Below are positions 47,871 through 60,100 of a DNA stretch of 64,000 bases, one piece after another (the first letter of the stretch is position 1; the number at the start of each line of letters is the position of its first letter). The stretch covers positions 41,270,194-41,334,193 of the forward strand of contig CP136069.1 in the NCBI GenBank assembly GCA_032622095.1. The letters run 5' to 3'. The notes under the pieces are model-generated. The model saw only the letters and a program-made list of their open reading frames with translations, was not told where the DNA came from and made no database searches. The position numbers and the translations under genes are program-made. This stretch comes from Siphonodentalium dalli (Eukaryota; Mollusca; Scaphopoda; Gadilida; Siphonodentaliidae).

Positions 47871-49036
47871 TGTGATTCCATATTAAACCGGATTATTATC
47901 CTTCAAAAAGTGTTATATATGATTGGATGTTTAAACGAACCACGGCGAACATTTATATATTTTATAACCCTATTGTTATGCGTAATGGACACATAGAGGT
48001 CGATTTATGACCTGGATATTCAATAGACCGCATCGCTAGAGTGCTAATGTTATAGGCCAATAACCATGCATAGATGCAGTGAATTTCCATCAGTGACAGT
48101 CGGCAAGATTGTTTTGGGGTGGGGGAAGCAATATTCCGAAATATATATAAACACCATATTGCCCAAATATATACATGATTCATAACCAAGGAAAAATGAA
48201 CTTATCATATCATATTGGTAATGAATGACTTGATTATAATTGATTAAATCCGACAGCAATAAACCAATTTTGTGTTGTTTTACCGCGTTACGATAAATTA
48301 AAACGAAACACTCTTTATTGACACACGACTAATAGCATCTGGAAATTGGAATGTTTACGAGATGATAATTGCCTAATAACTGTGCAAATCTTCGCGTATA
48401 TATGCAATCTTGATATGCATATATAATATAACTTGGACTATTCCGGTAACGAAAAAACATATATAAACACGAGCACGCGTTTATATAGATAAATGCGCGC
48501 AAAATTGAATAATATACGGGCATGGCTTTATAGTAACAATACATCGCGATACATATAATAATAGTAATAATAACACGATAAAGACATTTAATTACGAGAA
48601 AGGCGATGTTTTCGGCGAAGTTTTGCATTCGCAGTGTGATAACGCGACAATCTTCAAAGGTCGCGATCGACTACATGCAAACTTAAAATACCGCCGTCGC
48701 GCATCTATGCGTTGTCAATGAGTTACCACGTGATCGACCACGTGTTATGCTTCTGTTTACATGTGACAATCACGTGATCGGACTGACGATTGGCGGCCGA
48801 ATATTAGATTATATGCGCCCAATGGACATTTTATATATATATTATCGGTATATTGAAAGAAAATAATATTGTTTTTTCAGGACCGTATTCCTTTAAGCAC
48901 TGTTTAAACATTAAGATTGGCAATGTTATAATGTAAATGTAACCTGGGAACACATTTCATGGAATAGAAATGAAATAATTATACTATATATCCGATAAAC
49001 GCATTTTTTCAATCCCAAAATTTGGCCCTTTATCAA
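47871..49036. other. Intergenic, nothing recognised
   Basis: AT-rich sequence without shared repeats or credible coding frames; possibly includes the AXDND1 5' untranslated exon, which I cannot place. Confidence 0.4.
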
Positions 49037-49499
49037 TGTCCCGTACAACACTTTTTAAACCATTTTTCTGTCCCAGAAAGACCAACTTGCCATATGATCA
49101 CCCATATTTCAGTTTCAATGCCTCTGTATATAAGCCATCAAGCAAGAAATGAGACCTAACTCATTGTCCTTTCTCAGTACTCAAATTGATATTGTCCCGT
49201 ACAACACTTTGGGGTGTTGTACGGGACATGTCCCGTACAACACTATTTGACTGAAGAATTTTACTGCTCTTATAAAGTTCAATATATTGCATTTGGTTGA
49301 CATTTATTACTAAAACACACATATACCGTGTAGTTACATAATTGTTACACAATTATATTGTCTATATTAAAATAAATATACTCTTGGGTAGTAAGTATCC
49401 TATTTTTTAGAATAATACGTACAGACTATGTCCCTTGTACCACTCTGTGTGCCCATGTCCTGCATATACCGGACATTCAAATAACTCTACTTTTGTTGG

Positions 49500-51228
49500 A
49501 ATATCGATACCGTACACAAAAGTACCCACCCACCACCCCATGATCGTATGTAAGTACCCACCCACCACCCAATCCCGCCATCCATAGTGTCTTATGCGCC
49601 GCAGGCGCCACTACTTACCCATGATCGTTTGTATGTAAGTGACCCACCCACCACCGCATCCCGCCACTCATAGTATCTTATGCGCCGCAGGCGCCACTAC
49701 ATACTCATGATCGTATGTATATAAGTACCCACCCACCACCACAGCCCGCCACCTATAGTATCTTATGCGCCAAAGGCGCCCCTACATACTCATGATCGTA
49801 TGTATGTAAGTACCCACCCACCACCCCATCCCGCCACCCATAGTATCTTATGCGCTGCAGGCGCCACTACACACTCATGATCGTATGTATGTAAGTACCC
49901 ACCCACCACCCAATCCCGCCATTCATGGTATCTAATGCGCCGCAGGCGCCACTACATACTCATGATCGTATGTATGTAAGTGACCCACCTACCACCCCAT
50001 CCCGCCATGCATAGTATCTAATGCGCCGCAGGCGCCACTACATACTCATGATCGTATGTAAGTACCCACCCACCACCCCATCCCGCCACCCATAGTATCT
50101 TATGCGCCGCAGGCGCCACTACATACTCATGATCGTATGTAAGTACCCACCCACCACCCAATCCCGCCATCCACAGTATCTTATGCGCCGCAGGCGCCAC
50201 TACATACTCATATGACCCACCCACCACCCCATCCCGCCACTCATAGTATTTTATGCGCTGCAGGCGCCCCTACATACTCATGATCGTATGCATGTATGTA
50301 AGTAAACAACCCACCACCCCATCCCGCCACCCATAGTATCTTATGTGCTGCAGGCGCCACTACACACTCAAGATCGTATGTATGTAAGTACCCACCCACC
50401 ACCCAATCCAGCCATCCATAGTATCTTATGCGCCACTACATACTCATGATCGTATGTATGTAAGTGACCCACCCACCACCCCATCCCGCCACCCATAGTA
50501 TCTTATGCGTCGCAACCGCGTCTGCATACTCATATGTATGTAAGTACCCACCCACCACCCAATCCCGCCATCCATAGTATCTTAATCGCCGCAGGCGCCC
50601 CTACTTACCCATGATCGTATGTATGTAAGTACCCACCCACCACCCCATCCCGCCATGCATAGTATCTCATGCGTCACTACATTATCATGATTGTATGTAA
50701 GTACCCACCCACCACCCCATCCCGCCAACCATAGTATCTTATGCGCCGCAGGCGCCACTACATACTCATGATCGTATGTATGTAAGTACCCACCCACCAC
50801 CCAATCCCGCCATCCATAGCATCTTATGCACCACAGGCTCCCCTACATACCCATGATCGTATGTATGTAAGTACCCACCCACAACCCCATCCCGCCACCC
50901 ATAGTATCTTAAGCGCTGCATGCGCCACTACATACTCATGATCGTATGTATGTAAGTGACCCACCCACCACCCCATCCTGCCACCCATAGTATCTTATGC
51001 GCCGCAGGCGCCCCTACATACTCATGAACGTATGTATGTAAGTAAACAACCCACCACCCCATGGCGCCACCCATACTATCTTATGCGCAGCAGGTGCCCC
51101 TACATACCTATGGTCGTATGTATGCAAGTACCCACCAGCCGCCACCACCACCACATCCCGCCACATATAGTATCTTATGCGCCGCAGGCGCCCCTACATA
51201 CTCATGATCGTATGTATGTCATATCAAT
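49500..51228. repeat. GC-rich satellite, 85-87 bp unit, about 20 copies
   Basis: Unit blocks: GTATCTTATGCGCCGCAGGC, GCCACTACATACTCATGATC, GTATGTATGTAAGT, ACCCACCCACCACCCCATCC + CGCCACC. Unit starts measured at 49583, 49670, 49755 and 49840. The palindrome GCGCCGCAGGCGC is in most units. Open frames on either strand follow the composition and are not genes. Confidence 0.93.
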
Positions 51229-51915
51229 GGGTATGATACTTAAGTGAAAAATTTGTAGCTTTGAACCATTTCATTAAATTATACAATAATAATCTCTGAT
51301 GGAAAATTATGTCCCGTACAACACTTTTCCAGTTGTCCCGTACAACACCAGTATTTTTCAACAATATCTTGAATGTAATTGAACCCCATTACAATAGTTA
51401 TGTCAACTTTGCAAAAGGGTTAACTTTCTGAGCACACAAAGGACACATCCTGACAAGTACCTTCATCATTGGATTGAATATGTCGTTGAAATTCATTGAC
51501 CACAAAACCAGTTCCCAAATTATGTCCTGTACAACACCGCATATTTTTTACTATTTAAAAAAAATTAGATCTCTATGAACAATCAAGTTTTATTGTGCTT
51601 GTTATATGTGCCTAGCAGCATTGCCAGAGTATATTATATATCGCAAGTTTAATTTCCTGAATAAAATAGGGGCCATATAAGAGTATAAATGTCCCGTACA
51701 ACACCTGGAGAATCGCCCCATTATGCTTTTAAAAGCGTGTATTGGAATTACACTTATTGTAATGGCAATATGCATTACGCTTAAGCGTAATTATATAGCT
51801 ATTAAATGGGAATTTGGCATCCCATATAATATACGACTCTATGAAAGACTGATGATGAGCATTTTATATCATAAAAAAAATTGAGGTTTAACTTTAAGGT
51901 AAGTTAAGCTGAGCA

Positions 51916-52573
51916 TTATACAGGTCGGACATAGGTGCCAAATAAGCAGCTCATTTGAGCTCAGGTAGCTTAAAATCGAGCTAAATTTTTAATGTGATTT
52001 ATGTCCATTTCCACATTTGAACAAATGCATTGCAATATCACGTGGGAATTGACTTTTACTGCACCAATCTAAAAATGAGCTTCACCAAAATATATCTTAA
52101 TTGCTCATCTACTCACAACAGTCTTGATATCTTTTATGTGACATTTGTTTAATGATTTATCCATGTTTTCATTAAAATATTTCTCATAAATGGATGCCAG
52201 TGGTTTATCCAATTGGTCAAGATGTTGCAACCTTGTGTCCTTAACCTTCAGAAATATATTCCAGCTAAATTCTTAATCAGAAGAGGCATTTTTATGTACA
52301 CAATTCGTAAGTTCGATAAGAAGTTAAATCAATCTCCTAAAAGTGTTAATCAAATCTCCTTTGATCACACCATGGCTGTTTTAATTAGTTGTATCAACAT
52401 GTTTCTGTGAAGCTTGACTTGGGGTCGAACTAATGAAAGTCAATTCACATCGCGATAATTTGCGGCATATGTTGAACTGCATGAGGAAATGGACTGAAAT
52501 CATATTCAAATTTTGCTCGATTTAGCTACATGAGCTCAAATGAGCTATTTATTTATACCTGTGCTGACCTGTT
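51916..52573. mobile_element. Inverted-repeat element between the genes
   Basis: ACAGGTCGGACATAGGTGCC...GCTCATTTGAGCTCA at left and TGAGCTCAAATGAGCT...CACTGACCTGT-like inverse at right; arms about 65 bp; possible target duplication TTATA. No transposase. Confidence 0.7.
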
Positions 52574-53083
52574 ATAATATAGAATCATGTTGCTGGTATT
52601 GGAAGAAATTATTTTCAAATTGTTCGAATTGAATTTGAAGCAGGTCACAATTATTTCCGTCAGCATTTCATTTTCAATCTCCCGTCAACCGCAGACTGTG
52701 CGCATGGTGTGAATTTCGGAAATCAGAAATCCCTCACTTATTATTCAGTTATTGGGGCATGTCGCCAAAGAAGAGAAGACTTCATATAAGCCATCGGGCT
52801 TGTTGTCTGATCCTTGTTTATTTGGAAATAAAAATATGTTTACAATAATTTTGGAAATTTGATCTGTTTAAATAAATGCACACAGTCAGTCAACTCAGTG
52901 TAGACTGTAGGCTACTAGGCCTACAATTTTTTTAAATGTATAAAACATTACGACAACAAACCCATCAGCTTTGAACAGTTAACTAAATAAACTAGCAAAG
53001 CAATGTCAGGCTTATATATTAGTTATTCATCACAAACTTTACACAGACAGTGAGATACAGATTTAGATCATTCTTATCATGGA

Positions 53084-53513
53084 CGAAGCACAGTTGTTGG
53101 AAACTTGTGTCAAAAAACCCGAAAACAGATATCACCACCCCTAATTTAACTTATTATTATATAAATATAATTGACAAATGCTATTATCTGCGCTTGACTC
53201 TCGGATGGCGACTCGTGGAATCAGCGAGTCGCTGTTGTTTGGGAAGTTGTATACGATAAAAGTAATTATAAAGTGATAATTTTCTGCTGCACTTACGGTA
53301 AACATGCAAAGAAATATATGTTTTATTACTATTACTATTAGGAAGTGGTACTTTTATGAAATTAATGTTTTTATTGTTGCAATTGAACACGAAACGAGTG
53401 GTGACATGGTTTGATGGTAGGACTCGGTAGCTTTCCCTACTTGTCAATTATATTAATAAGTAGAGGTGGTGATATCTGTTTTCGGGTTTTTTGACACAAG
53501 TTTCCAACAACAG
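53084..53513. mobile_element. MITE upstream of SURF2
   Basis: The terminal inverted repeat of about 48 bp starts (C)AGTTGTTGGAAACTTGTGTC and continues through AACCCGAAAACAGATATCACC. Internal 330 bp AT-rich, non-coding. Lies about 540 bp before the SURF2 ATG. Confidence 0.85.
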
Positions 53514-54053
53514 TTTTTTTTACTGTGATCTGCGCCCTGTGTGACGAAGTTAGGCCACGAATTTGGTACAATTATTTTCAACGAAACAATATACCGCTAT
53601 CTATTACATAAATTTACAGACGTTGAGTGATTTTGAATATCTTGAATAACCAATATAATAATAACTATATGTTGTCTTACATTTATGGAACCATATTACA
53701 GAAAATCGTGATTTTGTAAGCAATAATTGTAGAGACTTTTTTTTCAGTTTACGTTTGTTGTCAAGGCGAAACTCACTCGGGTTTCCATTAACGGGTGGCG
53801 TTTAAGAGGCATGTAGACATTTGTAGTTCAATTAGATTGCCCATCCAATCGGAGCTCACTTCGTTCGAATTTGTCAATGTCTGAGTTCGACGAGCATGTG
53901 TTGAAAGTTACCCTCCCTCACATTGACAACTACAATGCAAATATGTTGCTTATCGAGATCACTGACGAGTGCGACAGCCAGATTTGTGACATAGAGATAG
54001 ACTGCGTTTGCTTGTTACAAACCTATATGAACCCGGTCATTTCGACCAAAAAT
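53514..54053 (+). promoter_or_regulatory. Presumed SURF2 promoter / 5' region
   Basis: Single-copy sequence between a MITE and the SURF2 ATG. An ATG at 53877 is in frame with SURF2 and the frame is open for 59 codons (MSEFDEHVLKVTLPHIDNY...). It could be an N-terminal extension or chance. No TATA box is evident. The start codon itself sits in AATATGGCG, similar to the YY1 core with ATG. Confidence 0.4.
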
Positions 54054-54158
54054 ATGGCGACCTCCATCAAAACAAACGTGGGGATGGACGAATCACTTTC
54101 GAATTTGCTGGCAAAATATGCAGAATTAGTCATTGAGAAATGTCCATTATCTGAAAAT
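54054..54158 (+). CDS. SURF2: SURF2 exon 1
   Basis: The ATG at 54054 (context AAAATATGGCG, good Kozak) opens MATSIKTNVGMDESLSNLLA and ends phase 0 at AAT|GTAAAG. It joins exon 2 as PLSEN-MIVICTLTGHEMP, parallel to human TDARKVRCILTGHELP. The same frame stays open upstream to an ATG at 53877, so a longer N-terminus is possible. I chose 54054 by length and Kozak context. The alternative donor at AAA|GTACTT would create a stop. Confidence 0.72.
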
Positions 54159-57100
54159 GTAAAGTACTTCAAATGTTTGTTATTTGATGATTCAATTGAA
54201 CAGTGACAAATTGTTGGCAGTGTTGAATTGAATGGAACCGAATAATACACCACAGAAAAGAGACAAAATTGAAAATCCGGAACAGGATATGGATTATGGG
54301 ACTGGGGTGGGGGGGGGGGGGGGGGGGGGGTGGGAGTGGTTGGGTTGGTAGGTGATTGTTTGACTGAGCCACATGTACATGGCTTCTCGAAGAATATACA
54401 TATGTAGAAGGCTCGTATCGGTATCAAAAGTGACTAATTTAATCAACCCTGTGCTGTGGCTGTATTATTAATTAAACATACATAATTAGCGCAAATACAG
54501 TAATGCCCTAAATAATCGACTCATTAACCAAAGCAGAATTATGGGTAATTTTTCAGGATTTAGTCGGAAATATGGCTTGTTGCCATTCATCGGAAAGGTC
54601 TGCTCTGGTTAAGGAGTTGATTATTTAGGGCATTACTCAATTTACTGTACCAAAACAAAAATATTGCGTTTATAGAGTTACGATCATAGTAATACCGGTA
54701 CTGCTGATAAATCACCAATAGATCTGCGTTCTTTACACTTAAAGTCAGTGTGTTGTAAGAAAGTGGCGCCATTGTGAATATGGTCTTAATACCATCAGTA
54801 TGCTGATTCAGCCTCAATGTGTCCAGCTATATATCATTTGTGCTGCCAGGCGCATATAGTCTGGTCGTTGAAGCATTGAATCTAGAACAAATTGATAGTA
54901 ATCTGTTTTGGTGTCATTTTGTTGGGCAAAATCTGGGGAACAACATATCCAAAATACTCCAAAATCTGTTTGAGGAAATATTTTAGAGCTCTTTGAAAAA
55001 AGGGCCTATTTATGGTTTTTATGTCTAATTTGCCATTCCTATCGAATATCCACTTGAATTGCATTTAAATTTAAGTTATAAAGATGGCAGAAATATGCAA
55101 CATGAACAAATTATAATTGTCCTCTGTGCCATCATCTGACTGTACAAATCAAACAAACTACTAGTTGTATCCAAATGCATCAAATGAGTGTCCAAAAACC
55201 ACTTAACGAGTGTAGCAGCAGGGAGTCTGATTGGTGTCCCAAAACCATCTAAAGAGCGTAAAACCATGCAATGGGTATCTCAAGACACCTTCTTAATAGT
55301 ATACTCAATTATAACCAGTAATTGCCATATATGTCACCCATCGAATGTCCCAAATCATGCACATGGTGTCCCAAACCACACAATGAGTGTCTCAAACCAT
55401 CAATTGAGTACCAGAAACTATCCAATGGGTTTCCCAAACATAATCAACTAATAAGTGTCCCAACCCACATAACGATTGTCTTAAACCACCATGAGTGTCT
55501 AGAATGTCACATTAGTGTCTCAAACCACCCCCTGAATGTCCCACACCATCTAATGATTGTTCCAAACTAGAGTACAAAACCATCCATCAAATATATCAAA
55601 CCACCCAGAGAGCATACCATGATCTACTGATCTACAAAATTTGGTTCCGATTGGATAGAAAATGTTTTAGTTATCACACCATGCGGATGGACGAACGGCG
55701 AGTGGTCAATCCGGACATCAACACTATGTGTACCGTACTATGGTATGGGTACATATAGAATGGGCAGAGATCTTTTTAAAAAAATGAAAGTCCCATTCTG
55801 AAGTTGAGCGAAAATTCATCTCACTTTATTTTTACTCTTTCTTTACAGATGATTGTGATATGCACTCTAACTGGTCATGAGATGCCAAAGCGAGCTGACG
55901 CTGTACTCAGCTATGTCAGTGGGAAGAAATTCAAAAAGGCCTCAGAGGAGAGTCAATTTAATTATGAAACTTATCAACCCCATATTGTTCCACACAAGAA
56001 GAAAAAGTAAGTCAGTTATTCGATTATTAATTCCCTATGCTTACATCTGAAGAAACTAAGCCAAACAACAATTATCATTAAACTCTCACATCACACATTT
56101 GGTTTTCTCTTCATCTATTGAAGTTGTTTGTTTCTGTACATTCTGACCATGCGTCCAAATTGGTTTCTAGATGATATCTTCAGTAATATATTATTAGATA
56201 ATATAGTATCTCCACAGTGGGCAGGAATCTTTTATTATGGATAATTATATAGTTATCCATAAATAAAGATTCCTGCCCCCTGTGAATATCTCATATTATA
56301 CTTCTATTTATATATTTATGAAGGGACATTTTCAAAATGAGTTTTCCATAAATAGTGATATTTATAATGTAATTTAAAAAATTTAATTTGATATAAGTTT
56401 TACCAGCTGACTAACCCTAATTAGTTTCAGTCCGTTAGCAGAAATAATTTTGTTTTTCAGGTCAGATCGTCTTTTCTTATATGAATTAATATCCTTTCCA
56501 GAAATATGTTGTTTGATACACTGATATTGAAAACCATCAGAAAAACGCCCCAAGATGTTATTCGCCATACAAGTGGAAAGAAATACAAAAGAGCAGTTGA
56601 ACGTTGTAAGTATTAAACTTTATTTAAGAGCTCAGTCCACACATTGATAGCCTTTAGATTAGGGACAGACAAAAAATACTTTTCTTTAAATTCTAAACCT
56701 GAAAAAAGGGGCTATTGTCTGAACACGGTAGATTTGGAGAACATGATATTACTAGTAAATATGTCATCTTTACTTGTGTCCAATACTATTTATTTTTAAA
56801 TATCCCCCTACGTCTCAGATGAAAGTGAGAGCTTATTCAAATATGCGGATGAAAATTAAAACAACAAAATGTTTTTGGTCGATATGTCTACAAAGAAATG
56901 ATAACAGAAGTTGAAGGCCGCTCAAGTGATTTGAACGCAAATAAAATGAAAGCAGTGAAAAATCCAGGGATTTTTTGGGGACACCTGTTTTTGGGCAATG
57001 ATATTCCGAAGGCATATCCTGAATGCCTGAGCGAAGGAAGGTTTGGGAGGGGTGTGACCCCTTGCTAATGGCGCGGGTACGTTCTTCCTCCTGGATTTTT

Positions 57101-60100
57101 TTTGAAAATCCATTGCATTGAGAGCTAATCTAGGGTTCTTTGAGTCAGTATTTTGAATTTTACTGAGAGGTCAATTTGATCAAGTTTCTCAACCATAACT
57201 TTGGATTTTTTTTAGATATATATGGATTGGAAATGCTTATAAGTTATGTCAGATATCTTTTGGTTCAATGGATTATGCTTATCCTGCTTGAAATGAGACT
57301 TACCATTATCAATCTTAATTCATATGATAGGCTATTTTCTAAAATTCAAGTGAGAGACACATACGTAATATACTAGTACAGAAACAATGCCTATTAAGTT
57401 AGTAATTACTATTAGTACTAATCTCTATGTTAATTTTTCATTTGGTGTTATGAGCTCCCACCTGATAATCAGGTTTATTTGATCAAATTGTCACTGTTGC
57501 TGTACTGTTTTTGATTGAAATACTGAAGTCTGAAGGCTGAATGATAACAAACCTGAACTCAAACTATATGAAGTTTAACAGATGAAAGCTAGAATGCCTT
57601 ATGTCAATATATATAAATAAATAAATAATTTGCAGACCAAATTGAAAAAAAAGTAAAAAAGTAAAAAAATATGTCCCTGGAAAGTGATGCAAAGGAAATG
57701 CCAACAATTATGTCATAGAAATCACTTTCCCAGGCCTGGCATTCTGAGGCGAGCGATAAAATCGCTCGCCTACCGCCCGCCTGAAAATAATCCAGGCGGA
57801 CGAAATAACGCCCTCCCCAAATGGCAAAACATCGCTCTCCAGGACCCGGGTGTAAGTAATGATCTATGTACTAACAGAGTCGGCAACGAAGTGTTAAACG
57901 ATGTCGGTATGGGACCTTTGATCTATAAGCCGCATTCCGACTGTCCCTGGCGAAATGTACAAGCGATATTGATTACGTTGTAGCAACATTTCCACCGGAA
58001 GCACGTGCCTCTGTGAAATAGACACACCGTTCAGAGTTATGTCACTTTGAAGTATTGCGTCATGCCTCCCACGCAACTGGACAGTGCTATATAATGTCAG
58101 GCATCATTGAGGCATTGTTAGAACTAATAAAATACTTAAATGTAAAAAGAATAGTTGTCTGAATTGTTACTAAATACATACTAGCTAAAGTAACAACATA
58201 TCTTGTTATTTAATATTAAAATATTTTGTGTAATGAAAACAACAAACTCAGCAATTATTGTAATAGTTTAATACTGACATGTACTTTATTTTTATCAATA
58301 CTGTACATGTGGAGTGGAATATTTACTATGTCTGATTTTGGCAAACATTTTCGCCCTCCTGTGCTCGGCACAAATAATAGCCCTCCTAGACCTTTTCAGG
58401 AGGGCGATTTTTAGCTATCCTAGATTTCTGAGAATGCCAGGCCTGCTTTCCGCAGTGGAAACTACAAATTAGATGCTACATGTGTTTGAATTTGACGTGG
58501 ATACTCCTGATGCATTGGCATTCTGCAATTTGATGTTATAATTTCGAATTTGATATTATGCCTTTCAAAATTTATTTTATTTAAGAAGTTTGCCGATTGC
58601 AGTAGGCCACTTACATCTTTATACAGAAATTCAAACAAGAAGTACAGTAATGCCCTAAGTAATCGATTCCTTAACCACAGCAGAATTATGGGTAACTTTT
58701 CAGGATTTTGTCGGAAATATGGCTTGTTGCCATTCATCGGAAAGCTCTCACTGAGAGCTTTCCAATGAATGTCAACAAGCCATATTTCCGACTAAATCCT
58801 GAAAAGTTACCCATAATTCTACTCTGGTTAAGGAGTCGATTACTTAAGGCATTACTGTAATTAAGGCATTGTTAGGACTTATCCACACAGAATGGAGGCA
58901 AATGAGAGACAAATAATATTATAAAGGTGTATTTATATAGAAATATAGTAAATTCTTTTAAATATTTTCAATAGGGAAAGAGTGTGAGATAGAAGGGAAG
59001 AAGTATGTTCCTCCACAGAGACTGAAGCCTTTTGTTAATGAGGAGGTTGATGATGATGAAGATGATGAAAGTGATATTGATGGGATGACTGACATCCAGG
59101 CTCTAATGGAAGAAGATATGAAGCACTTACGTTAGTGATTTCTTCCACCTATTTGTTAGCTGAACTTGACAAAGTCAAGTTTGAGCTATTGCCATAGGTT
59201 GACGTTGGTCGTACGTGCGTCCATCAACAATTTCCTTTGGCATACCCTACAGGCCACATTCCTCATCCGATGATCACCATACCTCATATGGATCTTTGGG
59301 GTGACCTGTAGATTGGAGCTATCAATTTTTTTCGGAATTTCGTGGAAAAACATGGCAGCCATTGGTACACCCTGCAGCCCATATTTATCAAAAAAAAATT
59401 ATGAAAATTTACAGGCATGTTTATGATCACTTCTAGATGTGAGCTAACAAATTTGAATGACATGCGATCAAAAACATGGCGGGAACAAACATATATAAAA
59501 CATAGCCGTTTATTGATGGATTCTGACAATTTTTCCCCCCTGACTATTTAAACAGAGTTATGCCACTTGTTTCAATTTATAGAAATTTTATATCCGTTAA
59601 TTTGAACAAATGTCAACCAATTTCATTCATATTTGGTATATGGATCTCTCTCGTAACAATGTCTCGATCAAGTTCGAATACCAGATTGGTACAATTCTTT
59701 TTACCTGAGTTACAGCCCTTAGTTCGTCTATTTTTAGCAATTTCAGGAAATCTTAGGTCTGTTAGCACGATAACTTGAACAAACTTCAACCAATTTCATT
59801 TATATTTGGTATATGGATCTTTTACAACAATATCTCGAACTAGTTCGAAAAGCAGATTTTTCTGATACTTTTTACCTCAGTTATGGCCCTTAGGTTGTCT
59901 GTTTTAAGCAATTTTATGACCGTTAGCCTGGAAACTTTAACGAATGTCAACTGATTATATTCATATTTGATATGTGGACCTTTCACAACAATATCTCAAT
60001 CGAGTTTGAAACTAGTTTTGTCTGATTTATTTTACCTGAGTTACGAACCTTAGCTTGTCTATTTTTAGCAATTTTATGACAGTTAGAACTATAACTTGAG

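Noticed and set aside
49500-51250. Protein-coding frames with AGWGGGWVLTYDHEYVVAPAAH repeats
   Set aside because: Translation of the 85-87 bp satellite; no conserved reading or start context.
42890-54054. A SURF1 gene in the divergent position
   Set aside because: No frame on either strand resembled SURF1; the frames here belong to AXDND1 or repeats.
33272-54330. Runs of about 20 C or G (33272, 45686, 54305) as regulatory elements
   Set aside because: Simple homopolymer microsatellites, likely variable in length and prone to sequencing error; no supporting context.
57684-57983. 99-codon frame in SURF2 intron 3
   Set aside because: Straddles the edge of an inverted-repeat element, with no similarity or splice context.
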